Under the pieces are notes generated by a model. That model made no database searches and was not told the origin of the DNA. It saw only the letters and a program-made list of their open reading frames with translations. A stretch of 64,000 bases of DNA from positions 1-64,000 of the forward strand of contig NZ_NCII01000020.1 in the NCBI RefSeq assembly GCF_002256775.1, written 5' to 3'. The position numbers were made by a program, and so were the translations under genes. Every line of letters starts with the position of its first letter. The first letter of the stretch is position 1. This DNA comes from Novosphingobium sp. 17-62-19 (GTDB lineage Bacteria > Pseudomonadota > Alphaproteobacteria > Sphingomonadales > Sphingomonadaceae). Positions 44,062 to 52,845 of this stretch are shown piece after piece.

Positions 44062-45612
44062 ATGAACGGCGCGAACGCTCTGGTCGGGACGCTTGCCGAC
44101 ACCGGCATCGAAGTTTGCTTTGCCAATCCCGGTACGTCGGAAATGCACTTTCTGGCGGCGCTGGAAACGCCGCGCATCAAATCGGTGCTGTGTCTTTTCG
44201 AGGGTGTTTGCACCGGGGCGGCCGATGGCTGGTATCGGATGCGCGACAAGCCGGCCAGCACGCTGCTGCACCTCGGCCCCGGCCTCGCCAACGGACTGGC
44301 CAATATCCACAATGCCCGGCGCGCTAGTTCAGGCATGGTCAACATCGTGGGCGAACATTCCGCCTCGCACTTGCGGTATGATCCGCCGCTCATGTCCGAC
44401 ATTGAAGGACTGGCCCGCCCGCTGAGCCACTGGGTCCGCCGCGCCGAAAGCGCGCAGAGCATCGCTTGGGATACCGCAACTGCGGTGGCAAAGGCATCGG
44501 AGCATCCGGGCCGGATCGCCACGTTGATCCTGCCGGGCGATACAGCATGGCAGGACGCCAGCGGCTCGGCCACGCCAAGCTTTGCCGCACAGCCCCGCAA
44601 AGCGCCTGATCCTGCCCGCATCGAAGCCGTGGCCAAGGTCTTGCGATCGGGCGAGCCAACGCTGATGATCCTTGCCAACAAGGCCGCGCGCACCGCCCCA
44701 CTGGAACTCGCCGGAAAGGTAGCCGCAGGGACCGGGTGCAGGCTCGGATCGCAGTTCTTCACCACCCGGATAGAGCGCGGCGCTGGCCGCGTGTCCTTGG
44801 AACGCATTCCTTACGCGGTCCCCGCTGCGATGGCCTTCCTAAAGGATTTCAAGCACATCATCACGGTCGAAACGCGCGAGCCGGTGGCCTTCTTTGCCTA
44901 TCCTGACCGGCCAAGCCTGATGAAAGCGCCCGACGCCATCGTTCATACCTTGGTCGAACCGGACGAGGACAGCGTTCTCGGGCTGGAAATGCTGGTCGAT
45001 GCGCTTGGCCTTGGCGGCAGCGCGCCGCGTTTGCAGGCAGCGGCGGAACGCATCGCCCCGTCCGGTAAGCTGGACCCGATCAGCATTGCTCACGCCCTGT
45101 GCGCTGGCATCCCCGAAAACGCCATCGTAGTGGATGAATCCCTCACCAGTGGCCGGGAATCGATGAGCTATACGCTCGGCGCGCTGCCGCACGACATGAT
45201 CAACAACCTCGGCGGTTCAATCGGTTACAGCCCTCCTGTGGCCACCGGCGCGGCGATGGCCTGCCCTGATCGCCGCACCATCTGCCTGGTGGGCGATGGC
45301 AGCGCGATGTACACGATCCAGTCGTTGTGGACGCAGGCGCGCGAACAGTTGCCGGTGACCACGGTGGTTTTTGCCAACAACAGCTACAACATCCTCAAGG
45401 CCGAATATTCGAACATGGGCGCAGGCCCCGCTCCCACCGAACGCGCGCTGACCATGATCGATATTGACCGCCCGACGATAGACTGGCTGGCGATGGGCAA
45501 ATCGATGGGCGTCCCCGGCGTCCGCGTGGAAACTGCCGAAGACTTGGCCCGCGCGCTGCTGAACGCGAACGGCGAGGCTGGGCCGCGGTTGATCGAAGTG
45601 AAGCTTTACTAG
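44062..45612 (+). CDS. Thiamine diphosphate-dependent enzyme (acetolactate synthase/benzoylformate decarboxylase-like)
   Basis: A 516-residue protein with the three domains of the POX/BFD/ALS family. Glu47 in LFEGVCTGAADG is the conserved TPP-activating residue, and the GDGSAMYTIQSLW motif (about 411 onward), followed by FANNSYN, binds the TPP diphosphate. It is shorter than IlvB and the FAD-binding middle is degenerate, so it is probably not a true acetolactate synthase. Similar proteins are often annotated as acetolactate synthase large subunit in catabolic clusters. It could decarboxylate a 2-oxo acid. ATG 44062 was chosen over upstream alternatives that overlap the MITE. Confidence 0.85.
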   Translation: MNGANALVGTLADTGIEVCFANPGTSEMHFLAALETPRIKSVLCLFEGVCTGAADGWYRMRDKPASTLLHLGPGLANGLANIHNARRASSGMVNIVGEHSASHLRYDPPLMSDIEGLARPLSHWVRRAESAQSIAWDTATAVAKASEHPGRIATLILPGDTAWQDASGSATPSFAAQPRKAPDPARIEAVAKVLRSGEPTLMILANKAARTAPLELAGKVAAGTGCRLGSQFFTTRIERGAGRVSLERIPYAVPAAMAFLKDFKHIITVETREPVAFFAYPDRPSLMKAPDAIVHTLVEPDEDSVLGLEMLVDALGLGGSAPRLQAAAERIAPSGKLDPISIAHALCAGIPENAIVVDESLTSGRESMSYTLGALPHDMINNLGGSIGYSPPVATGAAMACPDRRTICLVGDGSAMYTIQSLWTQAREQLPVTTVVFANNSYNILKAEYSNMGAGPAPTERALTMIDIDRPTIDWLAMGKSMGVPGVRVETAEDLARALLNANGEAGPRLIEVKLY

Positions 45613-45635
45613 CTGGACTGGTCCGGTCTCTTACC

Positions 45636-45650
45636 ATTCCAATTCGGAAT
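45636..45650. promoter_or_regulatory. Small palindrome ATTCC-N5-GGAAT upstream of the catabolic operon
   Basis: ATTCCAATTCGGAAT lies in an AT-rich stretch 85 bp before the amidohydrolase start. It could be an operator or part of a promoter region. The 122-bp gap shows no other clear feature. Confidence 0.3.
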
Positions 45651-45734
45651 ACATTTATCATTCAATAGAACTAGGCGGCATAGTCTCGTCACCCTAGAAC
45701 CCCGGAACAAGCCAAAGCACTCCGGGAGAAGACC

Positions 45735-46955
45735 ATGCGTACCCTGATCCGAGATGTCGCGATCTTCGATGGCGAGACAATGCACAGCGGAAACAACGCT
45801 GTAGTTGTATCCGGTGACCGGATCGAGGCTATTGCAGACGCCGCCAGTGCGTTTGACGGGCAGGCTTTCGACCACGTGATCGAAGGCAGGGGCATGACGC
45901 TGATGCCCGGCATGGTGGAATCGCACGCCCACCTCACCTGGGGTTCTTCGGTCGAGAAAATCTACCACCAGTTCATCCTCCCGCCTGAAGAGCTGAAAGT
46001 GGCGGCGTGGCGCAATGCGCGCGTGCTGCTCGATCATGGTTTCACCAGCGCCTTTTCCGCAGGCGCGCTGGGCGATGGCATCGAAGTTGAACTGGCAAAG
46101 GCCATTGCATCCAGCGAAACTCCGGGACCACGCCTAATCCCCTCCACGCTGGAACGCAGCCCCGAAGGCGCAGAAGGCGTTGAAACCGGGGACGTTTTCA
46201 ACGGGCGCGGGCCTGACGCGATCCGCAATTTCGTGGCCTATTGCAAGGAGCAGGGCGTCGGCTCGCTCAAGCTGGTGGTTTCGGGCGAAGATGCGCTGAA
46301 GCCCGGCTCTGCGGGCGATGTGCTCTACACGGACGAGGAAATGGAAGCCGCTGGGCAGGCTGCGCGTGAGGCAGGCCTGTGGATTGCCACGCACGCCTAT
46401 TACCCAAAGGCCATCGACCTTGCGCTGAAGGCCGGAGCGCGCATCATCTACCACGCATCCTATGCCGATGAAGCCGCCGCCGATGCGATGATTGCGGCCA
46501 AGGACACCACCTTCTACGCCCCCTCGCCCGGCGTCTCCATCGCCGCGCTGGAAGCCACCCCGCCGCCGCATATCGACATGAGCCACATGAAGAAAAGCGC
46601 TGCTGAACGCATGGCGCTGGAGGCGAAGCTGGTGCCGGCGCTCAAGGCGCGCGGAATGCGCATCCTGATCGGCGGGGACTATGGATTTCCGTTTAATCCC
46701 AATGGCCGCAACGCCCGCGACTTGCAGATCTTCGTCGATCATTTCGGCTATAGTCCAGCCGAGGCGTTGACGGCCGCGACGGCACTGGGTGGCGAATTGA
46801 TGGACCTGCAAGTGGGCCGCGTTCGCGAAGGCTGGCTGGCTGATCTGCTGCTGGTCGATGGGGACCCGACGCAGGACGTGAGCATCCTGCAGGACAAGGC
46901 GCGGCTGGTGATGATCATGCAGGGCGGCGCGCTCTACAAGACTCCTGCAGCATGA
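45735..46955 (+). CDS. Metal-dependent amidohydrolase (imidazolonepropionase-like)
   Basis: A 406-residue TIM-barrel hydrolase of the amidohydrolase superfamily. The metal site starts with VESHAHLTWG (HxH), continues through THAYYP and IIYHASYADE (His ligands), and ends with GGDYGFPFN (Asp). The C-terminus returns to the small beta-sandwich (GWLADLLLVDGDPTQDVSIL). Superfamily members hydrolyse amide or lactam bonds or act as decarboxylases. The substrate is unknown; it may release the aromatic compound that the next enzymes degrade. It is the first gene of a run of tightly overlapping genes. ATG follows GGGAGAAG. Confidence 0.88.
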   Translation: MRTLIRDVAIFDGETMHSGNNAVVVSGDRIEAIADAASAFDGQAFDHVIEGRGMTLMPGMVESHAHLTWGSSVEKIYHQFILPPEELKVAAWRNARVLLDHGFTSAFSAGALGDGIEVELAKAIASSETPGPRLIPSTLERSPEGAEGVETGDVFNGRGPDAIRNFVAYCKEQGVGSLKLVVSGEDALKPGSAGDVLYTDEEMEAAGQAAREAGLWIATHAYYPKAIDLALKAGARIIYHASYADEAAADAMIAAKDTTFYAPSPGVSIAALEATPPPHIDMSHMKKSAAERMALEAKLVPALKARGMRILIGGDYGFPFNPNGRNARDLQIFVDHFGYSPAEALTAATALGGELMDLQVGRVREGWLADLLLVDGDPTQDVSILQDKARLVMIMQGGALYKTPAA

Positions 46956-48469
46956 TCGACGTTGCGATCATCGGTTGCGGCCCTGTCGGAGCTATGGCTG
47001 CCAACCTGCTGGGAAAGCAGGGTCTTTCGGTCATAGTGCTGGAAAAAGAGACCGAGCATTACCCCCTCCCCCGCGCAGTTCACCTCGACCACGAAATGAT
47101 GCGCCTTTTCCAGAGCGCGGGCGTGATTGACCGCGTTCTGCCCGACATGGTGGCCACGGACGGCCATCTGCACGTGGGCGCCGATCATGGCGTGATCCGC
47201 TACATGGGCACCGTGGGCAAGCCCAAGCCGTTCGGTTGGTCCAACGACTACTTTTTCTACCAGCCAGAATTCGAAACGCACCTGCGTGATGCCTTTGCGG
47301 ACAACGGGGCCATCGAACTGCTGCTTGGCGCCGAATTTTCCGCGCTGGAACAGCATGATAGCCACGTTCGGGTGCGCTATTTCCTGAACGACACCAAAAT
47401 GCACCAAAAGCGCACCAAGATGCACCTGGACGCACGCTGGGTGATCGCAGCGGACGGTTCACGCAGCCCTGTGCGCAAAGCGCTGAACGTGAAGCTGGAC
47501 GACCTCGATTTCGAGGAGCCGTGGCTTGTCGTCGATGCCGAAGTGGAAGGCCCGGTCACTTTTCCAACACTGACCGGTGTGCCCGCCGATGCTGATTTGC
47601 AGCGCCTGTCGGTGATGATGTGCGACCCTGCCCGCCCCGCCACGGTGGTGCCCGGAAGGCGCAATCACCGCCGCTGGGAATTCATGCTGCTGCCCGGTGA
47701 GGACGATGCGGTGATGATGCAGCCTGAGAACGTCGCGGCGCTGATCGGTTCGTGGACGAAGGAGGTTCCGCACCAGATCGTGCGAGCCGCCACGTATCGC
47801 TTTCACGGTCTGGTGGCCGAGCAATGGCAGGTGGGCCGGGTGTTTCTGGCAGGCGATGCCGCACACCAGACGCCGCCGTTCTTTGGGCAGGGCATGTGTC
47901 ATGGCTTGCGCGATGTGGCCAACCTTGCGTGGAAAATGGCGGCGATTGTGAATGATGGCTCGGACGAGGCCATTCTCAGCACTTATCAGCCCGAACGCGA
48001 CCCGCATGTGCGCGGCGTGATTGGTGCGGCGGTGGCGGCGGGGCGCTATATTTGCGAGCTTGATGCTGCCAAGGCAACGGCGCGCGATGCGGCAATCCGT
48101 GAGCAGGCCGCGCAAAAGGCGGGCGAGACGGCGGCGGATCTGATCCCGGCGATTTCAACGGGCTTCGTTGCGCCCGGCACTGCTGGGGCGGGTATGCGGT
48201 TTGTGCAGCCGATCCTGTGTGATGGGCGCAAGCTGGATGATCTGACCGGACAGGGTTGGCGCTTGTTCGTGCGTGCTGGTGGGCCGACCGGAGCGATAGT
48301 CGCCGCCGACCTGCCCGATGGTGGTGCAGTGGCGGCGTGGCTTGACGCCCATGAAGCAGAAGCTGTGCTGGTGCGGCCTGACCACTATGTGTTCGGCACG
48401 GGCAAGGCGGCCGACCTTCTCGCGTTGCGCGATATGTTGTTGAAGAACAAGCAGGAGGTTGCCGCGTGA
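46952..48469 (+). CDS. FAD-dependent aromatic hydroxylase (MhpA-like)
   Basis: A 505-residue class A flavoprotein monooxygenase. The Rossmann motif is GCGPVG (8-13), the second FAD motif GDAAHQTPPFFGQGMCHGLRDV (about 301-322), and a C-terminal thioredoxin-like domain follows. Closest in type to 3-(3-hydroxyphenyl)propionate hydroxylase (MhpA), which hydroxylates a phenol to a catechol with NAD(P)H and O2. Residues 148-160 (TKMHQKRTKMHLD) are encoded by a short dispersed repeat and look like an insert in a surface loop. The start overlaps the amidohydrolase stop (ATGA). Confidence 0.9.
   Translation: MIDVAIIGCGPVGAMAANLLGKQGLSVIVLEKETEHYPLPRAVHLDHEMMRLFQSAGVIDRVLPDMVATDGHLHVGADHGVIRYMGTVGKPKPFGWSNDYFFYQPEFETHLRDAFADNGAIELLLGAEFSALEQHDSHVRVRYFLNDTKMHQKRTKMHLDARWVIAADGSRSPVRKALNVKLDDLDFEEPWLVVDAEVEGPVTFPTLTGVPADADLQRLSVMMCDPARPATVVPGRRNHRRWEFMLLPGEDDAVMMQPENVAALIGSWTKEVPHQIVRAATYRFHGLVAEQWQVGRVFLAGDAAHQTPPFFGQGMCHGLRDVANLAWKMAAIVNDGSDEAILSTYQPERDPHVRGVIGAAVAAGRYICELDAAKATARDAAIREQAAQKAGETAADLIPAISTGFVAPGTAGAGMRFVQPILCDGRKLDDLTGQGWRLFVRAGGPTGAIVAADLPDGGAVAAWLDAHEAEAVLVRPDHYVFGTGKAADLLALRDMLLKNKQEVAA
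47392..47430 (+). repeat. Short CACCAAAATGCACC-type repeat, copy 2 (inside a coding sequence)
   Basis: The stretch begins ACACCAAAATGCACCAAAAG and continues CGCACCAAGATGCACCTG. It matches the intergenic copy at 32026-32066 with few differences. Here it is read in frame as TKMHQKRTKMHL in the hydroxylase. Confidence 0.65.
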
Positions 48470-48894
48470 GCCTTTCCCTTTCCGCTGCACAGACCATTGT
48501 TACCGCTGCGCTGGCCGAAGCGCGCGCGCGCTCTGCCAAGGCTCTGGCGGTGATCGTGTTGGACGCCGGGGGGCATCCGGTAGCCTTTGCCCGTGAAGAT
48601 GGGGCGACCATGTTTCGCCATGACATCGCACGGGCAAAGGCGCTGGGCGCCATCGGCATGGGCGATGATACCCGCGTGATTGCAGAGCGCGCCAAGGGCA
48701 ATCCAGCTTTCTTTCAAAGCGTTACGGCAGTGGTAGGCGGAAATATCGCGTTCTCGCCCGGCGGCGTGCTGATCCGCGACGCGGGCGCAGTGATCGGCGC
48801 GGTGGGGATCAGCGGCGATACCGGCGATTGTGACGAGGAATGCGCGCTGGCGGGCATTCGCGCTGCCGGGTTCAATCTGGAGAATGCAAAGTGA
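48466..48894 (+). CDS. GlcG/HbpS-family protein
   Basis: A 142-residue single-domain protein of the GlcG/HbpS family (DUF336). Typical parts are ALAVIVLDAGGHPVAFAREDGA, the ARAKALGAIGMG helix, and IRDAGAVIGAVGISGDTGDCDEECALAGI. Members bind heme or cobalamin-like ligands, or occur in catabolic operons (for glycolate, propanediol or aromatic compounds) with no fixed role. The start is GTG, overlapping the hydroxylase stop (GTGA). It has no signal peptide, unlike some exported HbpS proteins. Confidence 0.88.
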   Translation: MSLSLSAAQTIVTAALAEARARSAKALAVIVLDAGGHPVAFAREDGATMFRHDIARAKALGAIGMGDDTRVIAERAKGNPAFFQSVTAVVGGNIAFSPGGVLIRDAGAVIGAVGISGDTGDCDEECALAGIRAAGFNLENAK

Positions 48895-49793
48895 AGTTGC
48901 GCAGCATCGAACTGGCACTACCCGATCCGGCGGGCGCGGCGGCGTGGATGGTGGACGTGTGGGGCCTTTATCCCGCAGAAGTGCGCGGCGAAACGCATTA
49001 CCTGCGCGGCACCGGACCGTCCCCTTATCTGGTGGCGTTTGAAAAATCGGACGCAGAATTTGTGTGTTCCACCACTTTCGTGTGTTCAGAGGAGGAGATG
49101 GCCGCGCTGAAGGTGCGCGTGACGCAGCAGGGTTGGGCAGCACGGCCAGTGAATTCATCCGATCCCGGCGATGGTTCGGGCATTGTGGTGGAACTGCCCG
49201 AAGGCACGATCCTGCGCTTTCTGGCGGGCACCAAGGAGGTTGCGCCAGTTGAAGGCTTTACCAAGGCCAGCAAGCGCGTCTCCCCGGTCAAGCTGACGCA
49301 CGTGGTGTTCAACGCCGCCGATGCCGAAATGATGGGCCATGCCGTTGAAGACGTGCTGGGCTTCCGCGTGTCTGACCGGACCAAGGGCATGGTCTTCGTG
49401 CGCTGTAACGACAGTCACCATTCCACTGCGTTTGCCCGCGCGGGCTTTGCCAGCCTGAACCACGTGGCTTTCGAGATGGACGATCTGGACGCGGTGATGC
49501 GCGGCATTGGCTGGATGCGCGACAATGGCTTTGCGCCTGCATGGGGGCCGGGGCGGCATGGGCCGGGCGACAATGTCTATGCCTATTACATCGCGCCGTT
49601 CGGGCCAGTGATCGAGTATTCGACGGCCGTCGAGAAAGTCCCGTTGGACTATCGCGCTGGTGAGCCGGACGATTGGACCTGGCCCGAACAGCGCATTGAC
49701 CAGTGGGGTGTTTCGGACAAGGACTTTGCGGCCCTGCGCGTTGCCGAGGAACGCTTCCGTTGCCGCCGCGATTGGGAACCTGCCCCGCTTTGA
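48891..49793 (+). CDS. Extradiol-type VOC-fold dioxygenase
   Basis: A 300-residue protein with two VOC domains, the layout of type I extradiol (catechol 2,3-) dioxygenases. In the C-terminal domain the expected Fe(II) ligands are the His in KLTHVVF, the His in LNHVAFEM and the Glu in VIEYST. The GHGPGDN-like segment here is RHGPGDNVYAYY. It would cleave the catechol ring made by the upstream hydroxylase. Start is GTG 48891, overlapping the previous stop. Exact ring specificity is unknown. Confidence 0.88.
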   Translation: MKLRSIELALPDPAGAAAWMVDVWGLYPAEVRGETHYLRGTGPSPYLVAFEKSDAEFVCSTTFVCSEEEMAALKVRVTQQGWAARPVNSSDPGDGSGIVVELPEGTILRFLAGTKEVAPVEGFTKASKRVSPVKLTHVVFNAADAEMMGHAVEDVLGFRVSDRTKGMVFVRCNDSHHSTAFARAGFASLNHVAFEMDDLDAVMRGIGWMRDNGFAPAWGPGRHGPGDNVYAYYIAPFGPVIEYSTAVEKVPLDYRAGEPDDWTWPEQRIDQWGVSDKDFAALRVAEERFRCRRDWEPAPL

Positions 49794-50722
49794 ACATCAA
49801 CAGACGGGGATTTGTTGGCGGCACGGCCGCGCTTGCACTGGCTGGAACCACCGGACATGCAAGGCAAATCCTCCCGGGAGAAAAGACAATGGCCCGTTAC
49901 ATCAGTTTTCGACGCCCTGACGGCACCCCCAGCTTTGGCCGCCTTGATGGCGAGACCGTGCAGGATCTTGGCGTTCAAGGGGCGTCTGCTTTCCTCAAGG
50001 ACGTGCTGGATGGCGATCTGGCAGCGCTTGCCGCCAACGCCAGCTTTGCCCGCGCCGATGTGCGCTTGCTGCCGGTGGTGCCGAACCCCGACAAGATCTT
50101 CTGCGTGGGCCTGAACTATGCCACCCACGTGGCCGAAACCGGGCGCGACCAGAAGGAATTTCCGGCAATCTTCACCCGCTGGGCCGACAGTCTGGTTGCT
50201 GATGGCGAACCGCTGGTGCGCCCGCCCGAAACCACTCGGTTCGATTATGAAGGCGAGCTGGCCGTGGTGATCGGCAAAGGTGGCCGCCGCATTCCCCGCG
50301 CCACGGCGCTCGATCATGTGGCGGGCTATTCGGTGTTCAACGATGGATCGGTGCGCGATTGGCAGCGCCACAACATCCAGTTCACGCCCGGCAAGACCTT
50401 CCCCGGCACCGGCGCTTTTGGCCCTGCCCTTGTCACGCCCGATGATGTGGCCGACCTTGCCAGCCAGCGCGTGCAGACCCGGCTGAATGGTGAACTGGTG
50501 CAGGATCAGCCCATCTCGGACATGATCTGGGACGTGGCTTTCGTGATCGAATATTGCTCCACGTTCGCGCCGCTCAATCCCGGCGACGTAATCATCACCG
50601 GCACGCCCGGAGGCGTGGGCGACAAACGAACGCCGCCGCTTTACATGAAGGGCGGCGATGTTTGCGAAGTGTCCATCGGTGTGATCGGCACGCTGTCCAA
50701 CCCGGTGATCGACGAAGTGTAA
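49790..50722 (+). CDS. Fumarylacetoacetate hydrolase-family protein with Tat-like leader
   Basis: The core (from MARYISFRRPDG, ATG 49889) is a 277-residue FAH-fold protein. Metal and substrate motifs are KIFCVGLNYATHVAETG, RFDYEGELAVVIGKGG, YSVFNDGSVRDWQ and ITGTPGGVGDKR. Such enzymes hydrolyse, hydrate or decarboxylate ring-cleavage products. The frame is open upstream to a TTG at 49790 that overlaps the dioxygenase stop (TTGA), and the extra residues form a clear twin-arginine leader (NINRRGFVGGTAALALAGTTGHA). I therefore annotate the longer form of 310 residues, although ATG 49889 has the better ribosome-binding site (GGGAG). Confidence 0.82.
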   Translation: MNINRRGFVGGTAALALAGTTGHARQILPGEKTMARYISFRRPDGTPSFGRLDGETVQDLGVQGASAFLKDVLDGDLAALAANASFARADVRLLPVVPNPDKIFCVGLNYATHVAETGRDQKEFPAIFTRWADSLVADGEPLVRPPETTRFDYEGELAVVIGKGGRRIPRATALDHVAGYSVFNDGSVRDWQRHNIQFTPGKTFPGTGAFGPALVTPDDVADLASQRVQTRLNGELVQDQPISDMIWDVAFVIEYCSTFAPLNPGDVIITGTPGGVGDKRTPPLYMKGGDVCEVSIGVIGTLSNPVIDEV

Positions 50723-50760
50723 TGTATCACGTGGGCTGACTGCTTCGACTTGCCAGGGCC

Positions 50761-50834
50761 CGCTCACCCTGAGCTTGTCGAAGGGTGTCTGCATCGGCGC
50801 CGTGCAGTATGCTTCGACAAACTCAGCATGAGCG
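50761..50834. repeat. REP-like palindromic hairpin (CTGAGCTTGTCGAAG type)
   Basis: Bases 50761-50784 and 50811-50834 form an imperfect 24-bp inverted repeat containing TTGTCGAAG and CTTCGACAA. This sequence is a familiar intergenic repeat of sphingomonads and related alphaproteobacteria. It lies between convergent genes and may also act as a terminator or mRNA stabiliser. The rest of the 175-bp gap shows nothing else. Confidence 0.75.
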
Positions 50835-50897
50835 GATTGTGGGAGGCGGGTTGTCGGAAGCGGGTGGTGGGAAGACGTCTGATTTTCCGCTGGCATT

Positions 50898-51815
50898 TTA
50901 GCGGTGGGCGGCGATCAGGTCCGTCATGACGTCAATGAACGCCTTTGCCATCGGGCTGGGCACGATTGCTTTCAAGCGCTTCCAACCGAATTTGCGGACC
51001 GGACTGTCGGCCAGTGGAACCCATGCGAACTGCGGTTCGTGTCCGATCAGTTCCACATCAGTCAGCAGGAACAGGCGGTTGCTGGCCAGCGCGATGTGCT
51101 TTTGCAGGTAGAGCGAGTTGGTGCGGATCACGTCTGCCGGCCAAGGCAGGCCCCGGCTGAGGAACAAGGCCTCGATCAACTGGTGAAAGCGGCTGCCACC
51201 GGTCGGCAAGACCCAAGGCTGATCCAGCAAATCCTGAATGCGCAATGTCGGGGCCTGCGCCAGCGGGTTTCCGCGCGCCATGCCGACATACATACGTTCG
51301 GTCAGCAGCACGCCTTCGACGATGTTGGGTGATGGCCTGCCGCCATCGGTCCCGCCGATATCGGTGACCGGGCCGACCAACAGCCCGATCTCGCCCTTTT
51401 CGAGCGCGGGCTGGAGTTCGGAATCCAGCCCTTCACGCAGGCCAATCCGCAAGGGGCCACCGCGTGTACACAGGTGGCCGAACACGGCGGGCATCAGGCC
51501 GGGCATGGCGCTGGGCGTTGCGCCGACGATCAGTGGCCCCAGTGCTTCCTCACCCAGCGAGGACAGCTCATCGCGCGCCTGCCGGGCAAGGTTGGTCATC
51601 GCCATGGCCGTGCGTCCAAGTATGACGCCCGCCGGTGTGGGCACCGCTCCGCGATGCCCGCGTTCCAGAACTTGCGCCTTGGCGACACGTTCAATCAGCG
51701 CGATGCTTTTGGAAATGGCAGGTTGCGTGACGCCAAGGGCCTCTGCGGCGCGGTTGAAAGATCCGTGCTCGATCACCGCGCGCAAGGCCCGCCAGTGGCG
51801 CGTATCGATGTCCAT
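50898..51815 (-). CDS. LysR-family transcriptional regulator
   Basis: A 305-residue regulator. The N-terminal helix-turn-helix is ALRAVIEHGSFNRAAEALGVTQPAISKSIALIE, followed by the co-inducer-binding domain (PLIVGATPSAMPGLMP onward). Start 51815 was chosen because AGGA lies six bases upstream; an ATG two codons earlier has no room for one. It is divergent from the esterase gene and next to the catabolic operon, so it probably controls one or both in response to a pathway compound. Confidence 0.9.
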   Translation of the reverse strand: MDIDTRHWRALRAVIEHGSFNRAAEALGVTQPAISKSIALIERVAKAQVLERGHRGAVPTPAGVILGRTAMAMTNLARQARDELSSLGEEALGPLIVGATPSAMPGLMPAVFGHLCTRGGPLRIGLREGLDSELQPALEKGEIGLLVGPVTDIGGTDGGRPSPNIVEGVLLTERMYVGMARGNPLAQAPTLRIQDLLDQPWVLPTGGSRFHQLIEALFLSRGLPWPADVIRTNSLYLQKHIALASNRLFLLTDVELIGHEPQFAWVPLADSPVRKFGWKRLKAIVPSPMAKAFIDVMTDLIAAHR

Positions 51816-51909
51816 GATCATTCCTGATGGTTATAGCTTCATTGCCTTGTAGTACTATGCAGCATGAGCGGCAATGGCTAGCACGGCGCCGGGAACCAGG
51901 GGACATGTG

Positions 51910-52782
51910 ATGACAGAGCCTGCTGATATTGCCGCCCGCATTGCCGAAATGGGACGGGAACTGGGGCCGCAAGTGTTGCAAGCCTTGGGGACGCTTTATG
52001 CCGATCAGCAACGCGCGCTAGCCGCTGCGGTGCCGGTTTCGGTGCAGGACGTGGCTTATGGCCCCCACGAGCGGCACCGGTTCGACCTTTACAAGCCACA
52101 GGGCAAAGCAAGCGCGCCCATTCTGGTATTTGTGCATGGTGGCGGATTTCTGAAGGGCGACAAGGGCGACAACGGCAGCCTGGCCAACACCAACATGGGC
52201 CGTATCGCGGCGCGCGCAGGGTTCCTTGGCGTGGTCATCAACTATCGCCTTGCGCCCGATCATGTGTGGCCTGCGGGTGCAGAAGACGTTGGGGCTGTGG
52301 TTTCGTGGTTGAAAGCGAACGCTTCGGATCATGGCGGCGATCCACAGCGGATCATCCTGTGCGGCACATCGGCTGGGGCGGTGCATGTGTCTGGCTATGT
52401 CAAGCATGTCGGCCCTGCGCAGGCAGAGGCGGATGTGCGGGGGCTGATCCTGTTGTCGGGCCTTTACGGCTACACGCCGCCCGATGCACGTGACGCGCTT
52501 TATACCGGCGAACCGGCGCTCTATCCTCAGCGCTGGACCAAGGATGCATTAGCCGCAGTTCGGCTGCCGATCATGGCATGTTGCGCTGAATTCGATCCGG
52601 TGCGTTTCCAGACGGAATGGGTGGGGCTGATGCAGGACCGGTTGCTGCATCAAGGCTGCCTTCCGGCTGGCGGCGTGGTGCGCGGGCACAATCACTATAG
52701 CATCACCATGCACATCGGCGGTGATGATCGTAGGCTGGAGCAGGAACTGATCGCCTTTGCAGCGCAAGCCTGCTGCGGATAA
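51910..52782 (+). CDS. Alpha/beta hydrolase, HSL-type esterase
   Basis: A 290-residue esterase with oxyanion-hole motif FVHGGGFLKGD, nucleophile elbow GTSAG (Ser in CGTSAGAVH), and a C-terminal His in RGHNHYS. The acid residue is probably the Asp in EFDPVRF. No signal peptide. It differs from the C-C bond hydrolases of meta-cleavage pathways (MhpC type), so it more likely removes an ester group. It is divergent from the LysR gene. ATG 51910 follows AGGGGA. Confidence 0.87.
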   Translation: MTEPADIAARIAEMGRELGPQVLQALGTLYADQQRALAAAVPVSVQDVAYGPHERHRFDLYKPQGKASAPILVFVHGGGFLKGDKGDNGSLANTNMGRIAARAGFLGVVINYRLAPDHVWPAGAEDVGAVVSWLKANASDHGGDPQRIILCGTSAGAVHVSGYVKHVGPAQAEADVRGLILLSGLYGYTPPDARDALYTGEPALYPQRWTKDALAAVRLPIMACCAEFDPVRFQTEWVGLMQDRLLHQGCLPAGGVVRGHNHYSITMHIGGDDRRLEQELIAFAAQACCG

Positions 52783-52845
52783 TCACCACACTAACTTCAC
52801 GCTACTGTTAAGCGCTTTTCAACTCGGCCCGGCTAACGCGGGAGG

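Noticed and set aside
45702..45727. Inverted repeat CCCGGA ... TCCGGG before the amidohydrolase
   Set aside because: Six-base arms in GC-rich DNA, overlapping the ribosome-binding site; too weak to call as an operator or terminator.
51822..51909. LysR T-N11-A type box between the LysR and esterase genes
   Set aside because: Several partial matches are possible (for example ATAG ... CTAT), none clearly better than chance; kept out of the feature list.
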